This document shows positions 59,732 through 64,000 of a stretch of DNA of 64,000 bases, piece by piece. The notes under the pieces are model-generated. The model did not search any database, was not told the origin of the DNA, and saw only the letters and a program-made list of their open reading frames with translations. Origin of the DNA: Caballeronia arvi (GTDB taxonomy: Bacteria; Pseudomonadota; Gammaproteobacteria; Burkholderiales; Burkholderiaceae); contig NZ_FCOM02000001.1 in assembly GCF_001544695.2 (NCBI RefSeq), forward strand, positions 186,001-250,000, written 5' to 3'. Position 1 is the stretch's first letter. Each line of letters starts with the position of its first letter. The translations under genes were made by a program, and so were the position numbers.

Positions 59732-60316
59732 ATGATTACCTCTAATGCACTTTCCGATGCCGCGGACCCCGCGCCGGACGCCCGTATCCTGCATACCGCT
59801 CACGAGCTTTTCTATCGCGACGGCATCCGCGCCACGGGCGTCGATCGCGTGATCGCCGAATCGGGTGTCGCGAAGAAAACGTTCTATCGATATTTTCCGA
59901 GCAAGGACGATCTGATCATCGCATTTCTCGACTTCCGTCACGATAACTGGATGACGTGGTTCCGCGATGCGCTGACGCGCCACGGCGGCACGCTCAACGC
60001 GCTCGTACCCGCGCTCGCGGAATGGTTCGGCAACGAGAACTATCGCGGTTGCGCGTTCATCAATTCGGTTGTGGAAGTCGGCGCGACGCTGCCGCAGGCG
60101 GTCGACATCTCGCGGCGTCACAAACGCGACATGACCGCGGCGATCCGCACGCTCATGCCGGCGTCGCGCACTGCGAAGGCGGATGCGCAGGCGCTCGCGC
60201 TGGCAGTGGATGGCGCGATCGTCGCGGCGCAATTCGCGGATTCGCCCGCCGACGCGTTGAAGGCGCTGGCGCGCGTGGTGCGGGCCATCAAGCGCGGCGC
60301 GGCGGAACCTCGATAG
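59732..60316 (+). CDS. TetR/AcrR-family regulator
   Basis: 194 residues. The N-terminal helix-turn-helix is residues about 20-65 (ELFYRDGIRATGVDRVIAES, KKTFYRYFPSKDDLI); the C-terminal ligand-binding domain is of the type seen with NTF2-like and oxidoreductase targets. It is divergent from DUF1348; the paired GTAGAC-N6-GTCTAC sites between predict control of both genes. Confidence 0.92.
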   Translation: MITSNALSDAADPAPDARILHTAHELFYRDGIRATGVDRVIAESGVAKKTFYRYFPSKDDLIIAFLDFRHDNWMTWFRDALTRHGGTLNALVPALAEWFGNENYRGCAFINSVVEVGATLPQAVDISRRHKRDMTAAIRTLMPASRTAKADAQALALAVDGAIVAAQFADSPADALKALARVVRAIKRGAAEPR

Positions 60317-60354
60317 ATGTGAAACACGCGCTTCTTGCTGGCGCACAAAAGAAG

Positions 60355-60375
60355 GCACCGGCGCGAGGCCGGTGC
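60355..60375. terminator. Hairpin between the TetR and MocR genes
   Basis: Stem GCACCGGC / GCCGGTGC with a five-base loop. On the minus side it is followed by CTTCTTTTGTG and on the plus side by AAAAGG, so it fits best as the end of the MocR transcript, about 115 bases after its stop. Confidence 0.55.
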
Positions 60376-60488
60376 AAAAGGTTGAGCCGGGGAGGACACA
60401 ACCCGAGAGGGAACTTAAGAGTGCGACATAAATGTCCACAAGTGAAATCGAGGATTTCAATCGTCCCGATTGAATCGACAGATTGGCT

Positions 60489-61982
60489 TTACGCCTGAGG
60501 CTCAGCTGCAGGTAAGAGCGCACGTTCGATCACATCGGCGAGCTTCGCGAAATTGGGCGCGATCTCGTCGTTCGGCACGCACGCGTAACCGAGCATCAAT
60601 CCCGGCCGCGCGTTGTTGCGATCCATGTAGTAGTTGACCAGCGGCCGAGTCACGACGTTCGCGGCGAGCGCGTCGGCGGCGACTGCGCGGTCATCGGCAA
60701 AAGGAGGCAGTTCCAGAACGAAGTGCAAACCGGCTTCGTCGCCCCGCACAGCGAGCGCATCGCCGAAGCGCGTGCGAATCGCATTGATCAGCAATTCGCG
60801 GCGCTCGCCATACAGCCCACGCATGCGCCGCACGTGCGATGTGAGATGCCCGTCGAGAATGAACTCGGTCAGCACGGCCTGCTGCATCAACTGTCCTTCG
60901 CGATAAAGCTCCGCCACACCGATGCGAAACGTGTCGACGAGATGTTCGGGCACGACCATATAGCCCATGCGCAAGCCGGGATACAGCATCTTGCCGAGAC
61001 TGCCCACATAGATGACCTGTCCGGCGTCGTCGAGACCTTGCAGCGATGACAGCGGCCGGCTGCCGTAGCGGAATTCGCTGTCGTAATCGTCCTCGATGAT
61101 CCACACCTTGTGCTGGCGCGCGAATTCCAGCAGCGCGCGGCGTCGCGCGAGACTCATCACCATGCCGAGCGGATATTGATGCGACGGCGTCACCAGCGCG
61201 ATGCGCGGCGGCTCGGCCATGTCGCGCGCGGCCGGATTGAGCCCCTCTTCGTCGACGGGAACGGGCACGAGCGTCAAGCCCGATGATTGCAGCACGCTGC
61301 GCACGCCCCAGTAGCACGGCTCCTCGACCCACGCGCGGTCGCCGAAATCGGTGAGCAGACGCACCGTAAGGTCGATCGACTGATGAATCCCCGTCGTGAT
61401 GATGATCTGATCCGGCTGGCACTTCACCGAGCGCGCGACGCGCAGGTAATCCGACAACGCGCGGCGCAACGGCCGATAACCGCTGCCGGGTGCATACGTG
61501 AGCAGATCGGGGCTCGCGCGCTTCCAGAGCCGTGCCTGCAGGCGGCTCCAGGTGCGCGCCGGAAATTCGGCGACATCCGGCACGCCGGGCATGAACGCGC
61601 CCCACTGTTTCGGCGACACGCCCGCCTGCGCGATCAGGCGCTCGCCGCGGCGCGAAATCATGCACGGCGTCTTCGTCTCTTCGACTTTCGCCTGCCTGGC
61701 GGCGCCGTCGCGGGGCGCGGTGTCGGCGACATAAGTGCCGCTGCCGGTGGTCGACACCACATAGCCTTCGGCCGTGAGCTGGTCGTAGACGTGCAGCACG
61801 GTATTGCGCGCGATTCCGAGATCGATCGCGAGCGTGCGCGAGCTCGGCAGCTTCGTGCCCGGCGCGAGCTGGCTCGTCAGAATGGCCTGCTGCATCAGTT
61901 CCAGCACTTGCCGGTACATCGGCTCCGCGGCCGTGCGATCGAGCCGCGTACTCAGCCAGTCGGCAAGGATGATGGTATCCAT
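60489..61982 (-). CDS. MocR-family regulator (GntR-HTH fused to aminotransferase)
   Basis: 497 residues: an N-terminal GntR winged helix (about 15-85; YRQVLELMQQAILTSQLAPGTKLPSSRTLA) and a fold-type I aminotransferase domain (about 125-490) with the PLP lysine in YVGSLGKMLYPGLRMGY and the DYDSEFRY substrate loop. It senses PLP and a co-ligand such as an amino acid or GABA. It is divergent from a polyamine-type ABC operon, which it probably controls. The ATG at MDTIILADWL is chosen over an extended frame. Confidence 0.92.
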   Translation of the reverse strand: MDTIILADWLSTRLDRTAAEPMYRQVLELMQQAILTSQLAPGTKLPSSRTLAIDLGIARNTVLHVYDQLTAEGYVVSTTGSGTYVADTAPRDGAARQAKVEETKTPCMISRRGERLIAQAGVSPKQWGAFMPGVPDVAEFPARTWSRLQARLWKRASPDLLTYAPGSGYRPLRRALSDYLRVARSVKCQPDQIIITTGIHQSIDLTVRLLTDFGDRAWVEEPCYWGVRSVLQSSGLTLVPVPVDEEGLNPAARDMAEPPRIALVTPSHQYPLGMVMSLARRRALLEFARQHKVWIIEDDYDSEFRYGSRPLSSLQGLDDAGQVIYVGSLGKMLYPGLRMGYMVVPEHLVDTFRIGVAELYREGQLMQQAVLTEFILDGHLTSHVRRMRGLYGERRELLINAIRTRFGDALAVRGDEAGLHFVLELPPFADDRAVAADALAANVVTRPLVNYYMDRNNARPGLMLGYACVPNDEIAPNFAKLADVIERALLPAAEPQA

Positions 61983-62017
61983 GAAACGCTCCAGCGCGAC
62001 GGACCACCCGAATAGAG

Positions 62018-62048
62018 TGGCTCCATTCTGAATATTGAAATGGTTCCA
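62018..62048. promoter_or_regulatory. Direct repeat in the MocR/ABC intergenic region
   Basis: TGGCTCCA (62018-62025) and TGGTTCCA (62041-62048), 23 bases start to start, about two helical turns. MocR proteins typically bind such direct repeats. An inverted GAACC follows at about 62055. Confidence 0.5.
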
Positions 62049-62157
62049 CATTCTAGAACCCTATCGGGATATAGTTAGCCCAATCAGTGGAAAAAATTTC
62101 CGAGCGTCCGCGGAGACTCTCGGAAGTATCAAGAGTTTTCCGAAGGAGACACGGAAG

Positions 62158-63282
62158 ATGAAATCCGATCAGGTGATCGTCAGCTTTCGCGGCGTGCGAA
62201 AGACTTACGACGGGGAAACGCTCGTCGTCAAATCGCTCGATCTCGACATCTATCAGGGCGAATTCCTCACGCTGCTCGGGCCGTCGGGCTCGGGCAAGAC
62301 GACCTGCCTGATGATGCTCGCGGGCTTCGAGTTCCCGACCGGCGGCGAGATCTGGCTCGACGGCAAGCTGCTCAACAAGGTGCCGCCGCATAAGCGCGAT
62401 ATCGGCATGGTGTTCCAGAACTACGCGCTGTTTCCGCATCTGTCGGTGCAGCAAAACGTGGAATACCCGCTGACAGTACGCAAGATGTCTGCCGAAGAAC
62501 GCGCGCACCGTGTGAACGACGCGCTCAAGATGGTGCGCATGGAAAGCTTCGCGAAGCGTTATCCGGCGCAGCTTTCGGGCGGTCAGCAGCAGCGCATTGC
62601 GCTCGCCCGCGCGCTCGTCTTCGAACCGAAGCTCGTGCTGATGGACGAGCCGCTCGGCGCACTCGACAAGCAATTGCGCGAGCACATGCAGATCGAGCTC
62701 AAGGCGCTGCACGAGAAGCTCGGCGTCACCTTCGTGTACGTGACACACGATCAGGGCGAAGCGCTCACCATGTCCGACCGCGTCGCGGTGTTCGACAAGG
62801 GCATCGTGCAGCAGCTCGACACCGTCGATCACCTCTACGAAGCGCCTTGCAACGAATTCGTCGCGAACTTCATCGGCGACAGCAACCGGCTGCGCGGCAC
62901 CATCGAAGATGCACACGGCGATTACTGTGCGATCCGCCTTGCCGACGGCACGCGGCTGTCCGGTCTCAACGTCGCGAAGGCGCAACCGGGCGCGTCGGCC
63001 ATTGCGTGCATCCGGCCCGAGCGCATGAAGCTCACGGCGGCCAACGGTCACGCGAATGGTCACGCGAATGGTCACGCAAACGGCGACGGACGCAATGCGC
63101 TCGCGGGCGAAGCGAGAAGCCTCATCTATTTCGGCGATCACGTACGCATGCGCTGCGGCGTGCGCGAGCAGGACGAGTGCTTCGTCAAGGTGCCGCTCGG
63201 CACGGCGGCGCTCGACGGCTTCACGCCCGGCGCGCCCGTCGCGCTGGAGTTCGCGCCCGAGCATCTGCGTGTATTCGCCTGA
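62158..63282 (+). CDS. potA: ABC transporter ATP-binding protein, spermidine/putrescine type
   Basis: 374 residues. Walker A is GPSGSGKTT (41-49), the Q-loop is MVFQNYALFPH, the ABC signature LSGGQQQRIALARAL, Walker B VLMDEPLGALD, and the H-loop VYVTHDQGEA; a TOBE-type regulatory domain fills the C-terminus. It energises uptake of polyamines or a related compound such as GABA. The TOBE region contains an unusual repeated NGHA insert. The ATG follows GAAGGAGAC. The substrate-binding protein gene follows after 69 bases. Confidence 0.9.
   Translation: MKSDQVIVSFRGVRKTYDGETLVVKSLDLDIYQGEFLTLLGPSGSGKTTCLMMLAGFEFPTGGEIWLDGKLLNKVPPHKRDIGMVFQNYALFPHLSVQQNVEYPLTVRKMSAEERAHRVNDALKMVRMESFAKRYPAQLSGGQQQRIALARALVFEPKLVLMDEPLGALDKQLREHMQIELKALHEKLGVTFVYVTHDQGEALTMSDRVAVFDKGIVQQLDTVDHLYEAPCNEFVANFIGDSNRLRGTIEDAHGDYCAIRLADGTRLSGLNVAKAQPGASAIACIRPERMKLTAANGHANGHANGHANGDGRNALAGEARSLIYFGDHVRMRCGVREQDECFVKVPLGTAALDGFTPGAPVALEFAPEHLRVFA
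63046..63081 (+). repeat. Tandem 12-bp repeat within potA
   Basis: Three units of GGTCACGCGAAT (the third ends CAAAC), encoding GHAN three times. The repeat is in frame, in the TOBE domain, and could vary by slippage in steps of four residues. Confidence 0.85.
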
Positions 63283-63351
63283 AACACGCGTTCATCTTTA
63301 TCGGCAGCAGGTCCACTGACAAAACCAAGTCAAAGAAGAGAGGAAACCATC

Positions 63352-64000
63352 ATGAAGAAGTTCGCACTGTGTTCCATGGCGGCCGCGCTCGCATGCGTAT
63401 CGGCGGCGTCGGTTGCGGCTGAAATCACCGTCGTCAATTTCGGCGGCGCGAATGGCGACGCGCAGAAAGTCGCGTTCAATCAGCCGTTCGAGCAATCGAC
63501 CAAGAACAAGGTCACCGCCGTCGAGTACAACGGCGAGCAGGCCAAGGTCAAGGCGATGGTCGAAGCGAAGCACGTGAACTGGGACGTCGTCGAAGTCGAA
63601 TCGGGCGATCTCGGCCGCGGCTGCGACGAAGGTCTCTATGAAAAGCTCGACTGGTCGAAGATCGCGAAAAAATCCGACCTCGTGCCCGAATCGCCGGCGA
63701 CGTGCGGCGTCGGCTTCTTCGTGTGGTCGACCGCGCTCGCCTACAACGCCGACAAGCTCAAGGCCGCCCCGGCGAGCTGGGCCGATTTCTGGGACACGAA
63801 GAAATTCCCGGGCAAGCGCGGCATGCGCAAGGGCGCGCGCTACAACCTCGAATTCGCGCTGATGGCCGACGGCGTCGCGCCGAAGGACGTCTACAAAGTG
63901 CTCGGCACGAAGGCCGGCGCGGACCGCGCGTTCAAGAAGCTCGACGAGCTCAAGCCGTCGATCCAGTGGTGGGAAGCGGGCGCGCAGCCGCCGCAATTCC
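63352..64000 (+). CDS. ABC transporter substrate-binding protein, polyamine type (3' end outside window)
   Basis: The first 216 codons are visible. Signal peptide MKKFALCSMAAALACVSAASVAA; the mature start EITVVNFGGANGDAQKVAFN and the later WADFWDTKKFPGKRGMRKG are typical of the PotD/PotF family of periplasmic polyamine-binding proteins. It has GAGAGGAAACC upstream of the ATG. It is downstream of potA; the permease genes should follow beyond the window. Confidence 0.9.
   Translation, partial: MKKFALCSMAAALACVSAASVAAEITVVNFGGANGDAQKVAFNQPFEQSTKNKVTAVEYNGEQAKVKAMVEAKHVNWDVVEVESGDLGRGCDEGLYEKLDWSKIAKKSDLVPESPATCGVGFFVWSTALAYNADKLKAAPASWADFWDTKKFPGKRGMRKGARYNLEFALMADGVAPKDVYKVLGTKAGADRAFKKLDELKPSIQWWEAGAQPPQF

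Noticed and set aside
1..64000. CRISPR arrays, tRNA or rRNA genes, insertion sequences, prophage, attachment sites
   Set aside because: No regularly spaced repeats, no tRNA-like cloverleaf or CCA context, no transposase or integrase motif was found.

Overview
The window is a high-GC, densely packed bacterial chromosome segment. Its gene families, its codon use and the combination of a NasT/NasS-controlled nitrate assimilation cluster, a DUF2760/twin-Hsp70 operon, DUF4148 and small Gly/Ser-rich secreted proteins point to a beta-proteobacterium of the Burkholderiaceae, most likely Paraburkholderia or Caballeronia. This assignment is inference from gene content; no rRNA or other marker gene is present. 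I saw no tRNA, rRNA, CRISPR array, insertion sequence or prophage.

Layout. 1-8 kb: a NERD/UvrD-type helicase running off the left edge, a glutathione S-transferase, a stand-alone receiver, and a hydroxyproline operon on the minus strand (4-hydroxyproline 2-epimerase, then the beta, gamma and alpha subunits of a heteromeric D-hydroxyproline dehydrogenase, with a PAS-AraC regulator after them). 8-17.5 kb: an atypical OmpR-type regulator, two MFS transporters, an XRE regulator, motAB behind a near-consensus flagellar sigma-28 promoter, and an Nramp manganese transporter. 17.6-26.5 kb: a DUF4148 protein and a complete tripartite RND efflux operon (permease, fusion protein, outer-membrane lipoprotein) followed by its likely two-component system. 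26.5-29.2 kb: four exported proteins of unknown function, three of them rich in Ser/Asn/Gly/Thr, including a tandem duplicate pair. 29.9-41.2 kb: a complete assimilatory nitrate regulon. The minus-strand operon encodes a nitrate/nitrite transporter, NirB, NirD, an FAD reductase and nitrate reductase; the divergent operon encodes a siroheme methyltransferase, NasT and NasS. 41.2-50.8 kb: an adenosine-specific kinase-like protein, the DUF2760/Hsp70/Hsp70 operon, a small lysine-rich protein, and a hybrid histidine kinase overlapping a nucleoside hydrolase. 50.8-64 kb: mostly housekeeping or stress genes (esterase, MAPEG, PPC-domain protein, metallophosphoesterase, lipid kinase, CBS protein, CheV, ZntB-like, CsbD), a TetR/DUF1348 divergent pair with two matching operators, and a MocR regulator divergent from a spermidine/putrescine-type ABC transporter that runs off the right edge.

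The strongest finding is the control region between the two nitrate operons. Read on the minus strand it holds two NtrC-type sites (GCAC-N7-GTGC, 21 bp apart), a sigma-54 promoter with exact -24/-12 spacing, and then a leader with two hairpins that share the same hexaloop AACGGC (A at position 1, G at position 4, the ANTAR signature). The second hairpin uses the same bases as the 5' arm of an intrinsic terminator placed just before the first gene. This predicts nitrogen-limitation initiation by NtrC/sigma-54 and nitrate-responsive antitermination by NasT/NasS, all encoded within a few kilobases.

The least understood parts are the exported Ser/Asn/Gly-rich cluster (26.5-29.2 kb) and the twin-Hsp70 operon (42-47.3 kb). 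Coordinates of starts have been set from ribosome binding sites, overlaps and family length where possible; uncertain starts are flagged in the entries.
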